DNA of 64,000 nt, from the NCBI GenBank assembly GCA_963836355.1, contig CAWIJO010000006.1, positions 434,001-498,000 of the forward strand. The letters are read 5' to 3'. Below, one piece after another: positions 50,034-58,553 of this stretch; the stretch's first letter is position 1, and each line of letters opens with the position of its first letter. This DNA is from Palsa-506 sp963836355. GTDB lineage: Bacteria > Actinomycetota > Actinomycetes > Streptosporangiales > Streptosporangiaceae. A model generated the notes under the pieces. The model had not been told where the DNA came from, ran no database searches, and saw nothing but the letters and a program-made list of their open reading frames with translations. The translations under genes were made by a program, and so were the position numbers.

Positions 50034-51384
50034 CTCCTGACCGGCAGCCGCACCCTGACCGGCAGCCGCACCCTGACCGGCAGCCGCACCCTGACCGGCA
50101 GCCGCACCCTGACCAGCCGTGAGGGTCCCGGCGGCCCGGGCGGCCGCAGCAGCCTTCGCCGACCTGGCACGGCCACAGCACCGGCCCCAGGCCCGGCACC
50201 GGCTGGCAGCGGGCAAGCGCCAGCAGGGCGTCGGCCGCCAGGCGCGCGTTCTCCCCGGTCCTGGAAATCCGAGCGGCGATCAGGCCAGCGACCAGCGGCG
50301 TGGCGAACGACGTGCCGCTCCAGCGGGCCATGCCATTGAATTCCCGCTGCTGACCGATATTCGGCGGCTCGCGGCATATGTAGGTTCCGGTCGCGAATGC
50401 GTTGACAAGATCCTCGCCAGGCGCATATACGTCGACCCAGGGCCCGAAGTCGCTGAAGCGCGCCCGGCTGCGCCAGTTGGCCGCGACCGCGCCGACGCTC
50501 ACTACCTCGGGGAAAGCCGCGGGCCAGAATGGCCGGCGAGTGTCGTTGTTCCCGGCAGCGGCGACCAAGACCGTGCCCTTGTACTGCCGGTATCGGTGCC
50601 AGCAGGCCTCGAAGCTAAGCAGCGGGAGGTCTTTCCTGGTAGTGGTCCCGGCCGACAGGCTGATGATGTCAGGGCCCAGCCCGAGCGCCTCATCCAGCCG
50701 CTTTACTACCTGGTCCTCGAACAGCGCTCCCGCGGTACTGAAGTCGCCGGCCACATGGACGGCAGAGTCGGGCGCCATGCAGCGCGCGACGCCGGCGATG
50801 AAGGTGCCGTGACCTGCATACTCATGAATTACCGTGCTGCCGCCCACGTCGGCGAGCGGATCCGTATCGCCAGTGACCCCGGCCAGCCACGGGTGCGCAT
50901 CGGCGTCGGCCAGCAGCCCGGTATCGGCCACGTAGATGAGAACTCCGCGCCCGGCCGGGTCGCACACTCCCGGGTCAGGCCGCTCGTCGCCAGGCACCTC
51001 CGCTGGCTCGGTCGCCGGGCACGGAGACACCGGGCAGATCGACAGGACGTGGTTCGGCGTAGCGACGCCAACGCCCAGGGCCGCATCGATCCGCTGCAGG
51101 GCGTCTGGAGCGTCCCGGGCCTTGGATTTCGCCAGCGACAGCAGTGTCACCCCATCCACCAAGCCGTCCAGCCTCTCGCCGCCGCCTATCAGCTCGGAGA
51201 CCTGGCCGAGGTATGCGTCGCGGACCAGGATCACTCCTTTCTGGTAGAGGAAATCGAGGCCGCCTGCTGGCGTGTAGGCAACGTCAATTTCCGTGCCTTT
51301 TGCACGGAATGCGCGGACGATCAGCTCGAGCTGTATGTCAATGATTGCGGGCTGCCGGTCGGATTTCTTACGCATAGCGCTCAT
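49969..51384 (-). CDS. S8 family serine peptidase (subtilase)
   Basis: 471 residues as read; no signal peptide, so probably cytoplasmic. Catalytic triad: Asp154 (IYVADTGLL), His192 (HEYAGHGTFIAGVA), Ser359 (WSGTSFATPLVAGL), with oxyanion Asn279 (VAAAGNND). The first ~145 residues are a pro- or regulatory domain (IDIQLELIVRAFRAKGTEID, LVDGVTLLSLAKSKARDAPD). The peptidase fold ends near residue 395; the remaining Cys/Gly-rich tail with CGCRSG repeats comes from the 18-bp repeat and overlaps the sigma gene, so it may be an artefact of repeat expansion or an indel. It is divergent from the CHAT gene across 128 bp, suggesting the two proteases act in one pathway. Confidence 0.92.
   Translation of the reverse strand: MSAMRKKSDRQPAIIDIQLELIVRAFRAKGTEIDVAYTPAGGLDFLYQKGVILVRDAYLGQVSELIGGGERLDGLVDGVTLLSLAKSKARDAPDALQRIDAALGVGVATPNHVLSICPVSPCPATEPAEVPGDERPDPGVCDPAGRGVLIYVADTGLLADADAHPWLAGVTGDTDPLADVGGSTVIHEYAGHGTFIAGVARCMAPDSAVHVAGDFSTAGALFEDQVVKRLDEALGLGPDIISLSAGTTTRKDLPLLSFEACWHRYRQYKGTVLVAAAGNNDTRRPFWPAAFPEVVSVGAVAANWRSRARFSDFGPWVDVYAPGEDLVNAFATGTYICREPPNIGQQREFNGMARWSGTSFATPLVAGLIAARISRTGENARLAADALLALARCQPVPGLGPVLWPCQVGEGCCGRPGRRDPHGWSGCGCRSGCGCRSGCGCRSGCGCRSGDGGHSGCGCGDHSGWWCRGGQ
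50041..50112. repeat. 18-bp tandem repeat, four copies, at the subtilase/sigma junction
   Basis: Four perfect units ccggcagccgcaccctga at 50041, 50059, 50077 and 50095. On the minus strand they encode GQGAAA in the sigma frame and CGCRSG in the subtilase frame, so both proteins gain low-complexity sequence where their genes overlap. Confidence 0.93.
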
Positions 51385-51512
51385 ATTTTCTTCTTTGTCA
51401 GGTAGGTTCCGTTATAGGTAGGCGGCCGCGCGGCTCGCGTAGGTCGCGAAAAGGCGACAGCCTCCCAGTGTTGCATTAGACGACCCGGCGGCCCGGCTTT
51501 AGCATCATTCCC
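51385..51512. promoter_or_regulatory. Divergent promoter region between subtilase and CHAT genes
   Basis: 128 bp that must hold both promoters. AT-rich stretches lie at 51385-51412 (catattttcttctttgtc) and 51465-51478. A small hairpin GTCGC-N6-GCGAC spans 51443-51458. On the minus strand CTATAACGGAACC (around 51400-51416) includes GGAAC, a typical ECF -35 core, but no matching -10 is evident, so sigma control is only suggested. Confidence 0.4.
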
Positions 51513-54281
51513 ATGGCAAGGGAATTCCGCCAAGGTCCCCCCGGCCCTGGCGGGACGCTTGAGCTGCTGACTCTCACCCTTGCCCGCCCGGCCGACGCCC
51601 TCGCTAAGGCACAGGCGGTGCTCGCGGACAGGCCGGGTCCATATGACGCCTCGGTCGCCCGGCAGGCCGTCGGCATTGTGCTACGTGAATTCGGTGACAT
51701 AACCGCCGGAATTCGCGAGCTCAGGACGGCATTGCGCCTTGCCCGGCTAGCTGGCTCGCTGGACCGCGAGGCGGATGTGCTGGCTACGCTCGGCGTGGCG
51801 CTGCTCTATGCCGGCCGGACCGCGCCCGGGCTTGCCGCGCTGGACAAAGCCGTATCCTGCACCGCCGGCCCGGCGACCGGCCGGGCCCTGGAACGGCGCG
51901 GCATCGCGCTCTGGACGGTCGGCCGGCACCGGGAGGCGCTGGAGGACCTGCGCCAGGCGGTCGCCATCTTGCATGGCGCTGGCGACACGATCTGGGAGGC
52001 CCGCGCGCTTACCGCACGCGGCATGGTCCACCTCGCGACCAGTGCCACCGGGCGCGCGGACGCCGACTTCACCGCGGCCGAGTCCCTGTTCGCCGCTACC
52101 AGCCAGGAGCTGGAGAGAGCCTATGCGCGGCACAACCGGGGCCTAGCCGCCTTCCACGCCGGCGACCTGCCCGTCGCGCTCTGCCATCTCGGCGAGGCCG
52201 CCCGCAGCTACCAGCTGCTCGACGTGCCGGTACCGGACCTGAGCATCGACCGGTGCGCGGTACTGCGGGCGGCCGGCCTGCCCGGCGATGCGCTCAGCGA
52301 GGCCGACAACGCCGTCGCCGGACTCCAGCGCAGCCGCGGCCAGGCAACCAAGGTGGCCGAACTGCTGCTGATAGCCGCCAAGGCCGCGCTGGCCTGCGCC
52401 GATCCGCATGCCGCGCGGCAGCGAGCCGAGGCTGCCCAGCGTCTTTTCCGGGTGCAGCAGCGGCCATGGTGGAGCGCGCATGCAACTTTCGCGGTACTGC
52501 AGGCCCGCTATGCGGCGGGCGAGGTGTCTGCCGGGCTGCTGCGCCAGGCCGCGGCGACCGCGTCCAGTCTTGACGCACTCGGCTCGGCCGATGCTCCGCG
52601 CGCCGGGCTGCTGGCCGGGCGGGTGGCGCTGGCGCTTGACCGCCCGCGGGCAGCACAGCGCCACCTGACGGCGGCGGCGGGCAGCCGGAGCCTGCCCGGG
52701 CCGGCCTCGGCGCGCGCCGACGGGTGGCTGGCGGAAGGGCTGCGCGCCGAGGCGGCTGCCAATCCCCGCCGTATGCTCCGGGCCTGCAGGCGCGGTTTCG
52801 ACCTCATCGATCAGCACCTGCTCACCCTCGGTGCCACCGAGCTGAGGGCGCGCGCGACCGTGCAGGGAGCGCAGTTCGCCACGCTCGCGCAGCGGTACGC
52901 GGTACAGGCTGGCAAGCCGCGGCTGCTGCTGCAGTGGAGCGAGCGCTGGCGGGCTACCGCGCTGACCGCGGCGCGGGTGCGGCCGGTCGATGACGCGGAG
53001 CTCCAGGCGGACCTGACCGCCGTCCGGGACGTCACGCGCCGCCTCGAGCAGGCCCGCGCGCAGGGGCAGCCCGCAGCCCGGCTGGCGCGCGAGCAGCTGC
53101 GGCTGGAGACGGCCGTGCGCGAGCGCGTGCTGCGGACACGCGGCACCGGCCGCCTGGGCGGCTGGGATTTCAGCATTACGCAGCTGCTCAACGAACTCGG
53201 CGCCGACCGGCTGGTGCAGATCGTCGAGATCGACGGCGACCTGCATTTGCTGGTCTGCGGCGGCGGCCGGGTCAGGCAGTTCGCCGCCGGCCGGCTTGCG
53301 GACGCCGCCCGCGAGATTGATTACGCCCGGCTCGGCCTTAGCCGGCTGGCGCATGGCCGGCCGCATGGTCCGGCGGGTCAGCCAGCTGGCGCACTCGCCG
53401 TCCTGGCGGAGACCGGGCGCAGGCTGGAGAGCGTGCTTCTCGGCACCGCTGCCGTCCGGCACCTTGGCAGCGGCCCGGTCATCATCGTGCCGCCTGGTCG
53501 GCTGCATGCTGTCCCGTGGGCGCTGCTCCCGTCGCTCCGCGACCGGGTGCTGAGCGTCGCGCCTTCGGCCCGCGCCTGGCTGCGCGCACGAACTGCCGTG
53601 CCGCCGGATCGCCGTGATCTTGTCCTGGTCCGCGGCCCCGGGCTGGGGCCCGAGGCCAGCGAGCTGCCCGCGCTGGCGGCCGAGTCCCGCAGCGCCAGCA
53701 CGCTCAACGGCCGCAGCACCGGCCAGCGCACCGAGCCCTGCGACGACGCCGGCCCCGGCGACGCGCATTCCCGTCAGCGACTGGCCGACGACGGCAACGC
53801 GGTCGATGCCTTCACCGTCCTCGCGGACGGCACGGCGACGGCAACCAGAGTGCTTGCCGCGATCGACGGCGCTTGGCTCGTGCACATCGCAGCGCATGGC
53901 ACCTTCCGGGCCGACAGCCCGCTGTTTTCCTCGCTGCGGATGGACGACGGGCCGCTGACCGTGCACGACTTCGAGCGGCTGCACCGCGCGCCGTACCGGC
54001 TGATCCTGCCCTGCTGCGACTCCGGCCTGCTCGCCCCGGCCGGGGCTGACGAGCTGCTCGGCCTCACCAGCACCCTGGTGCCGCTGGGCACTGCGGGAAT
54101 CGTCGCCGCCGTTGCCCCGGTCAACGACAAGGCGGCGGCCGGCCTGATGGTCAGGCTGCACCGCGCCCTGCGGGGCGGCCGCACCCTGAGCGAGGCGCTG
54201 CGCGATGCCCGCCGCGAGCTGGCGAACGACCCGGTCCAGGTGGCCACCGGGCTGTCCTTCATCGCGCTCGGCGCCGGCTGA
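51513..54281 (+). CDS. TPR-CHAT domain protein (caspase-like cysteine peptidase)
   Basis: 922 residues. Residues 15-480 are helical TPR-like repeats (ALERRGIALWTVGRHREALE, RHNRGLAAFHAGDLPVALCH), followed by a coiled-coil-like helix (DDAELQADLTAVRDVTRRLE) and the CHAT domain (about 590-922): DRLVQIVEIDGDLHLLVCGG, VIIVPPGRLHAVPWALLPSL, catalytic His795 in VHIAAHGTFRADSPLFSSL and catalytic Cys835 in ILPCCDSGLLAP, then TLVPLGTAGIVAAVAPVNDK. The family is a separase/caspase-like peptidase; TPR-CHAT proteins include proteases activated by partner complexes (for example Csx29 in gRAMP systems). Here the partners are a subtilase and an ECF sigma factor. Activation trigger and substrate are unknown. 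Confidence 0.93.
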   Translation: MAREFRQGPPGPGGTLELLTLTLARPADALAKAQAVLADRPGPYDASVARQAVGIVLREFGDITAGIRELRTALRLARLAGSLDREADVLATLGVALLYAGRTAPGLAALDKAVSCTAGPATGRALERRGIALWTVGRHREALEDLRQAVAILHGAGDTIWEARALTARGMVHLATSATGRADADFTAAESLFAATSQELERAYARHNRGLAAFHAGDLPVALCHLGEAARSYQLLDVPVPDLSIDRCAVLRAAGLPGDALSEADNAVAGLQRSRGQATKVAELLLIAAKAALACADPHAARQRAEAAQRLFRVQQRPWWSAHATFAVLQARYAAGEVSAGLLRQAAATASSLDALGSADAPRAGLLAGRVALALDRPRAAQRHLTAAAGSRSLPGPASARADGWLAEGLRAEAAANPRRMLRACRRGFDLIDQHLLTLGATELRARATVQGAQFATLAQRYAVQAGKPRLLLQWSERWRATALTAARVRPVDDAELQADLTAVRDVTRRLEQARAQGQPAARLAREQLRLETAVRERVLRTRGTGRLGGWDFSITQLLNELGADRLVQIVEIDGDLHLLVCGGGRVRQFAAGRLADAAREIDYARLGLSRLAHGRPHGPAGQPAGALAVLAETGRRLESVLLGTAAVRHLGSGPVIIVPPGRLHAVPWALLPSLRDRVLSVAPSARAWLRARTAVPPDRRDLVLVRGPGLGPEASELPALAAESRSASTLNGRSTGQRTEPCDDAGPGDAHSRQRLADDGNAVDAFTVLADGTATATRVLAAIDGAWLVHIAAHGTFRADSPLFSSLRMDDGPLTVHDFERLHRAPYRLILPCCDSGLLAPAGADELLGLTSTLVPLGTAGIVAAVAPVNDKAAAGLMVRLHRALRGGRTLSEALRDARRELANDPVQVATGLSFIALGAG

Positions 54282-54294
54282 CATCACGACCCCG

Positions 54295-54396
54295 GTGCGC
54301 AGCCGGCGGCCGGCCGCGCCCGCCGCCGGGCACGGGCCGCGCGTCGTGATCGTCGGGTCGGGGCTGGCCGGGCTCGGCTGCGCCAGCCGGCTATGA
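54295..54396 (+). pseudogene. N-terminal fragment of a FAD/NAD(P)-binding oxidoreductase
   Basis: Just after the CHAT stop a 33-codon frame starting GTG ends GPRVVIVGSGLAGLGCASRL and a stop. The GxGxxG nucleotide-binding strand-turn-helix is exactly the start of phytoene-dehydrogenase/amine-oxidase-type flavoproteins, but nothing follows. The remaining 54397-54639 has GC-rich palindromic sequence (cggcggcacggcgccgccg) and no gene I can support. Confidence 0.5.
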
Positions 54397-54639
54397 CGGC
54401 GGCACGGCGCCGCCGCCTTCACCAGCGCCCTCGCTACACTCAAGCGCGCGGCGCGATAACGCTACGCGGGCCGTCCGGCCGGCCGGAGCGGTTCGCCGGC
54501 CCGGTTAACTCGGCCCGTCCGACTTGGCCACCGGGCCAGTGACAATAAGCCTGCCCGCATGGGACCTAAGTCCCTGCCGCCGGGGCGTGGCCTCGCGCAC
54601 GCTGATGATCCATCCACAAACCGGGAGCGAGAAAAGGTC

Positions 54640-55680
54640 ATGCGAGCGCTTGTCTATCACGGGCCGGGCCAGAAGGCATGGGAAGAAGTACCGAGTCCGC
54701 AGCTCATCGACGACACTGACGCGATCGTCCGAGTCGATTCGGTAACCATCTGCGGCACCGACCTGCACATCCTCAAGGGCGACGTGCCTGCGGTGACTGA
54801 TGGGCGGATCCTCGGGCACGAAGCCGTGGGGACGGTCGAGTCAGTCGGCAGCGGCGTACGGACCGTCAAGGCCGGCGACCGCGTGCTCGTCTCGTGCATT
54901 ACCGCGTGCGGGACCTGCCGGTATTGCCGCGAGGGCCAGGGCGGCCAGTGCCTCGGCGGCGGCGGCTGGATCCTCGGCCACAAGATCGACGGGACCCAGG
55001 CCGAGTATGTCCGGGTGCCGTTCGCCGACCTGTCCACTTACCAGGTGCCTGATGGCGTCGCCGATGAGGAGATCCTCATGCTGGCGGACATCCTGCCGAC
55101 CGGCTACGAGGTCGGCGTCCTCAACGGCGGCGTCCGGCCCGGCGATGTCGTCGCGGTTGTCGGATCGGGCCCGGTCGGCCTGTCCGCGATCATGGGCGCG
55201 CGGTTGTTCAGCCCAAGCCACGTTGTCGCCATCGACCTTGCTGACAGCCGGCTTGAGGCGGCCAAGCAGTTCGGCGCCGATGTCACGGTGAACAACGGCA
55301 GCCAGGACCCGCTTGCGGTGGTCCACTCGCTGACCGGCGGGCTCGGCGCTGACGTGACAATCGAGGCGGTGGGAGTGCCTGCCACCTTCGAGCTTGCCGT
55401 CGAGCTATCTCGGCCTGGCGGGCGGATCGCCAATATCGGCGTGCACGGCGAGTCGGCCACGCTGCACCTGGAGGAGCACTGGATCAGGAACATCACGATC
55501 ACGACCGGCCTGGTAGACGCGTATTCCACCGCAACCCTGCTGCGGCTGGTCACCAGTCACCAGATCAATGCCGGGCGATTCGTAACCCATCGCTTTGCCC
55601 TGGCCGACTTCATCGAGGCCTACGACGTGTTCGGCCGCGCAGCCGAGACAAGTGCGCTCAAGGTGGTCCTGAGCCGCTGA
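54640..55680 (+). CDS. Zinc-dependent alcohol dehydrogenase
   Basis: 346-residue MDR oxidoreductase from ATG 54640 (MRALVYHGPGQKAWEEVPSP). Catalytic zinc ligands: Cys in SVTICGTDLHILKG and His-Glu in RILGHEAVGTVESVG; structural zinc loop CGTCRYCREGQGGQC; NAD motif VVAVVGSGPVGLSAIMGARL. The sequence resembles the subgroup acting on secondary alcohols or short-chain alcohols (isopropanol-type), with GGGGWILGHKIDGTQAEYVR in place of the usual segment. Isolated transcription unit; may supply an aldehyde or ketone step, but there is no clear pathway link to the neighbouring dioxygenase. Confidence 0.93.
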   Translation: MRALVYHGPGQKAWEEVPSPQLIDDTDAIVRVDSVTICGTDLHILKGDVPAVTDGRILGHEAVGTVESVGSGVRTVKAGDRVLVSCITACGTCRYCREGQGGQCLGGGGWILGHKIDGTQAEYVRVPFADLSTYQVPDGVADEEILMLADILPTGYEVGVLNGGVRPGDVVAVVGSGPVGLSAIMGARLFSPSHVVAIDLADSRLEAAKQFGADVTVNNGSQDPLAVVHSLTGGLGADVTIEAVGVPATFELAVELSRPGGRIANIGVHGESATLHLEEHWIRNITITTGLVDAYSTATLLRLVTSHQINAGRFVTHRFALADFIEAYDVFGRAAETSALKVVLSR

Positions 55681-55951
55681 CCGCTACCAGTTCCGCTGCT
55701 ACTGAAGCGCGCAGCGTCGTCCGCACCATAGCGGCTCGGGTCGGTTCCGGTGAGCTCGAGCTGCTGCCCCGCCAGCATCAGCCTCGTGGGCTGAGGCTGG
55801 CGTGACGAGTGGTGTCGTCGAGGCCCAAGAGTCCTGGCCGCCATCAGTGGTTAACATTTTGCCGGTCATCGCCGGACAGATCTGCACCACTAATATGATC
55901 TTGGTGCGGCTGGGGTTGGAGTGGCGGCGGCCGGGCCGGGCGGGCGTCCGG
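55681..55951. other. Intergenic region between convergent genes
   Basis: 271 bp between the alcohol dehydrogenase and the dioxygenase alpha-subunit genes. A less GC-rich patch (55850-55910, with ggttaacattttg and ctaatatgatcttgg) breaks an otherwise GC-rich stretch. No gene, clear terminator or repeat was identified. Confidence 0.5.
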
Positions 55952-56314
55952 CTAGGTCGCGATGTCCGGGTACGGCCTGGACACGTGGCTGAGCCGCCGG
56001 GCATAGTCCAGCTGGAAGCCGAGCGGCTTGTCGTGGTCGCGCTCGAACATGGCGATGAACAGCGTGAGCGTCAGGAACGGGTGCGCTCCGAGCTCGAACA
56101 GCCGGGGGTAGTCGTGGGTGGCCAGGGCGTCCCGTTCTGGCCCGGTGAACTCCAGCCAGGTGCTCCTCTCCGCCCACACGGCGCCGAGTATCAGCCCGGC
56201 CCGCTGCGCCTCCCACCACGCGACCGTCCCCCGCGGATCCTCCCGGTACCGCTCGACCAGGCCCGGATCCCGGTCGACGGTGAAGAGGAACTTGTTGACC
56301 AGGTACTTGCTCAT
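55952..56314 (-). CDS. LigA-type alpha subunit of an extradiol ring-cleavage dioxygenase
   Basis: 120 residues from ATG 56314 (MSKYLVNKFLFTVDRDPGLV), overlapping the beta-subunit stop by 4 bp. The all-helical LigA fold is recognisable: YREDPRGTVAWWEAQRAGLI, LEFTGPERDALATHDYPRLF, ELGAHPFLTLTLFIAMFERD. In protocatechuate 4,5-dioxygenase this subunit covers the active site of LigB. Stoichiometric partner of the next gene. Confidence 0.88.
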   Translation of the reverse strand: MSKYLVNKFLFTVDRDPGLVERYREDPRGTVAWWEAQRAGLILGAVWAERSTWLEFTGPERDALATHDYPRLFELGAHPFLTLTLFIAMFERDHDKPLGFQLDYARRLSHVSRPYPDIAT

Positions 56315-57174
56315 TCCGGGGCTCCGTCCGGATACCAGGTGAAGTACGCCTCCATGGTGTGGAACAGGTTCACCGTGTCCACGTAGTCGGCTGGCCGGCC
56401 TGCACCGGCCACGCCCATCATCAGCATGAAGTCCATGAAGCCATGGGTAGCGTTGCCGGGCTCGTGCAGGCTGTCGAGGGTCACGTCGGCCAGGCAGCCC
56501 TTGATGTCGCCGGCTGCGATCCACGCCACCGCCCTGGCGTCGAACTCAGGGTCCGGCCCGGTCGGGCCGAACTGGCGCGGCCCGCCTAGCTCCAGCGACA
56601 GGTGACCGGTGCCGATGATCGCCACCCGGAGATCGCTCGGCCACGACTCGACGATCTCGCGGATGGCCTGGCCGAGCTGGACGAACCGGCTGGGCTGCGG
56701 CAGCGGCGGGGCGAAGATGTTGGTGTAGACCGGCACGATTGGCAGGTCCGCGTCCGGCCGCAGCGTGATGATCGGGCAGGTGATGCTGTGGTCGACGCGC
56801 AGCTCGTTGCTGAACGCCAGGTCGAACCCGGCGTCGATGCCCTGCCGCAGGATGTGCCCGGAAAGGTCCCGCTCGCCGCGCAGCAGCATCCGCGGCAGCC
56901 CGAACTCGCGTTCCTCGTTGTACCAGTTGGCATCGTACTGCTCCGCGTGCCCGACGAGGAACTGCGGCATGTTGTCCAGCCACAGCTGGTGGAAGTGGTC
57001 GGAGCCGACCATCACGAGCACGTCCGGACGTGCCCTGGTCAGTGTCTCGCGGAACGCGGTGATCTTTGCTATCCACTCGGCGGCGAAGTCCGGGCGCTGG
57101 TCCGGCGGCGCGGTGCTGGCCCGGTAATAGAACGGGTGATGGGTCGAAGCGATCACCGCGGCGATGACGGCCAA
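56311..57174 (-). CDS. LigB-type class III extradiol dioxygenase, beta subunit
   Basis: 287-residue catalytic subunit using non-haem Fe(II) to open catechol-type rings. Probable iron ligands: His12 in ASTHHPFYY, a His of GSDHFHQ (His60/62) and Glu238 in LHEPGNATHGF, at positions close to His12, His61 and Glu242 of Sphingobium LigB. Other landmarks: LRVDHSITCPIITLRPDADL, VPVYTNIFAPPLP, VAIIGTGHLSLELGGPRQFG. Substrate could be protocatechuate, gallate or another phenol; no meta-pathway partners (hydratase, aldolase, transporter) are within the window. Confidence 0.9.
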   Translation of the reverse strand: MAVIAAVIASTHHPFYYRASTAPPDQRPDFAAEWIAKITAFRETLTRARPDVLVMVGSDHFHQLWLDNMPQFLVGHAEQYDANWYNEEREFGLPRMLLRGERDLSGHILRQGIDAGFDLAFSNELRVDHSITCPIITLRPDADLPIVPVYTNIFAPPLPQPSRFVQLGQAIREIVESWPSDLRVAIIGTGHLSLELGGPRQFGPTGPDPEFDARAVAWIAAGDIKGCLADVTLDSLHEPGNATHGFMDFMLMMGVAGAGRPADYVDTVNLFHTMEAYFTWYPDGAPE

Positions 57175-57380
57175 GGCTGCTCCAGGTGGGCTGCTTGACG
57201 ATGAATCCGCGGTAACGCTAGCCCAGAGCGCGCGGCGGTGGTAGCCGCCGGCGGTGCGGGCGGGGCGCCGAGACGGCGATGACGCGGGCAGGCAACACTA
57301 GTGCTGCGGCCGGCCGCCCGCCGAGCCGGCGGTGCACCTGGCGGCCGGTGGCGCCGCGACCTGACTGGAGGGCCAGCAAC

Positions 57381-57797
57381 ATGGCGCATGGTGCCAGGAT
57401 CGACTCGGTCGTCATATTCGTGCACGACCTGGACCGATCGGTGGCCTTCTACTCCGCTGTCCTCGCGCTGAAGGTGACCGACCACAGCCCCACCGCCGCG
57501 CTGCTGACCAGCGAGAGCGGCACCCAGCTGATCCTGCGCGCGATGGGCAGCAACGCCGCTCACCTGCTCGGCGGCGTCGGCGTTCAGTACGTGATCTGGA
57601 CCGCCGGCGGCCGGGCCGAGCTCGACCAGAGCGAGCAGGCGCTGAAGCGGCACTCGGCGCACCGGGAGACCCGCATCAGCAACCAGGTCACCGTGCTGGA
57701 AGGACGAGATCCGGACGACATCGCGGTAATGATCATCTACCCCGGCCCGGAGCAGGCGCCCCTGCACAAGCTGCCGGCCCGGATCTACGGATGGTGA
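57381..57797 (+). CDS. VOC family protein
   Basis: 138 residues from ATG 57381 with GGAGGG at 57367-57372. Single-domain glyoxalase fold: RIDSVVIFVHDLDRSVAFYS, LTSESGTQLILRAMG, VQYVIWTAGGRAELDQSEQA, VLEGRDPDDIAVMIIYPGP. Dimerisation would build the metal site. Its stop overlaps the first ATG of the phosphatase gene (57791), so it seems co-transcribed with the GH65 set; the shared role is unclear. The 57175-57380 gap before it has no supported gene. Confidence 0.87.
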   Translation: MAHGARIDSVVIFVHDLDRSVAFYSAVLALKVTDHSPTAALLTSESGTQLILRAMGSNAAHLLGGVGVQYVIWTAGGRAELDQSEQALKRHSAHRETRISNQVTVLEGRDPDDIAVMIIYPGPEQAPLHKLPARIYGW

Positions 57798-58553
57798 GCG
57801 CCAATATGAGCCTCGGCCTCCCGGGCGGCATCCACGGCTGCCTCTTCGACCTCGACGGCGTCCTGACCAAGACCGCTGCGGTGCACGATGCCGCGTGGAA
57901 GGAGATGTTCGACAGCTACCTCAGCGAGCGGGCCAGGCGGACCGGGCAGCCATTCGTGCCCTTTGACCCGGCCGCCGACTACGAGGAGTACGTCGACGGC
58001 AAGCCACGCGCCGACGGCACCCGGTCGTTCCTGGCCGCCCGCGGCATCACGCTGCCGGACGGCACCAACGATGACCCGCCGGAGGCGGAGACCGTGCACG
58101 GACTCGGCAACCGCAAGAACGAGATCCTGCTCCGGCGGAATCCGCCAGGATGGGGTAGCGGCCTACGAGGGCTCGGTCCGGTACGTCCGCGCCGTCGCGG
58201 CCGCCGGGCTGCGCCGAGCCGTGGTCTCATCCAGCGCGAACTGCCAGGACGTCCTCGTCGCGGCCGGGATCGAGGATCTGTTCGAGGCACGGATCGACGG
58301 CATCGTCGCCCGGCGGGAGCACCTGCCTGGCAAGCCGGCCCCGGACACGTTCCTGGCCGGCGCGCGCGCGCTCGGGCTGGCGCCGGCCGAGGCGGCGGTC
58401 TTCGAGGATGCGCTGGCCGGGGTGGAGGCCGGCCAGGCCGGCCAGTTCGGCTACGTGGTCGGCGTGGACCGGGCCGGGCAGGCGGCCGCGCTGAAGTCAC
58501 ACGGCGCCGACGTCGTGGTGACCGACCTTGCCGACCTGCTGGACCGGCCGTGA
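57791..58553 (+). pseudogene. HAD hydrolase, beta-phosphoglucomutase type, frameshifted
   Basis: Converts beta-glucose 1-phosphate (product of GH65 phosphorylases) to glucose 6-phosphate. N-terminus GIHGCLFDLDGVLTKTAAVH holds the nucleophile/acid pair DLDGV; YEEYVDGKPRADGTRSFLA is the substrate-binding cap. Near 58136 an extra base breaks the frame: direct reading gives NPPGWGSGLRG, while the next frame gives IRQDGVAAYEGSVRYV, then RRAVVSSSANCQDVLVAAGI, GKPAPDTFLAGARALG and VFEDALAGVEAG to TGA 58551-58553. Without the shift it is a complete 254-residue enzyme. Its stop overlaps the GH65 GTG, and in the given sequence the shift fuses the HAD start in frame to GH65, an artefact to beware. Confidence 0.85.

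Noticed and set aside
50041..50112. CRISPR array
   Set aside because: Units are contiguous 18-mers without spacers.
49371..50216. Sigma factor starting at the far upstream ATG (50216)
   Set aside because: That adds an Arg/Ala-rich leader read through the subtilase gene and repeat; the sigma-2 region begins well after the ATG at 50033.
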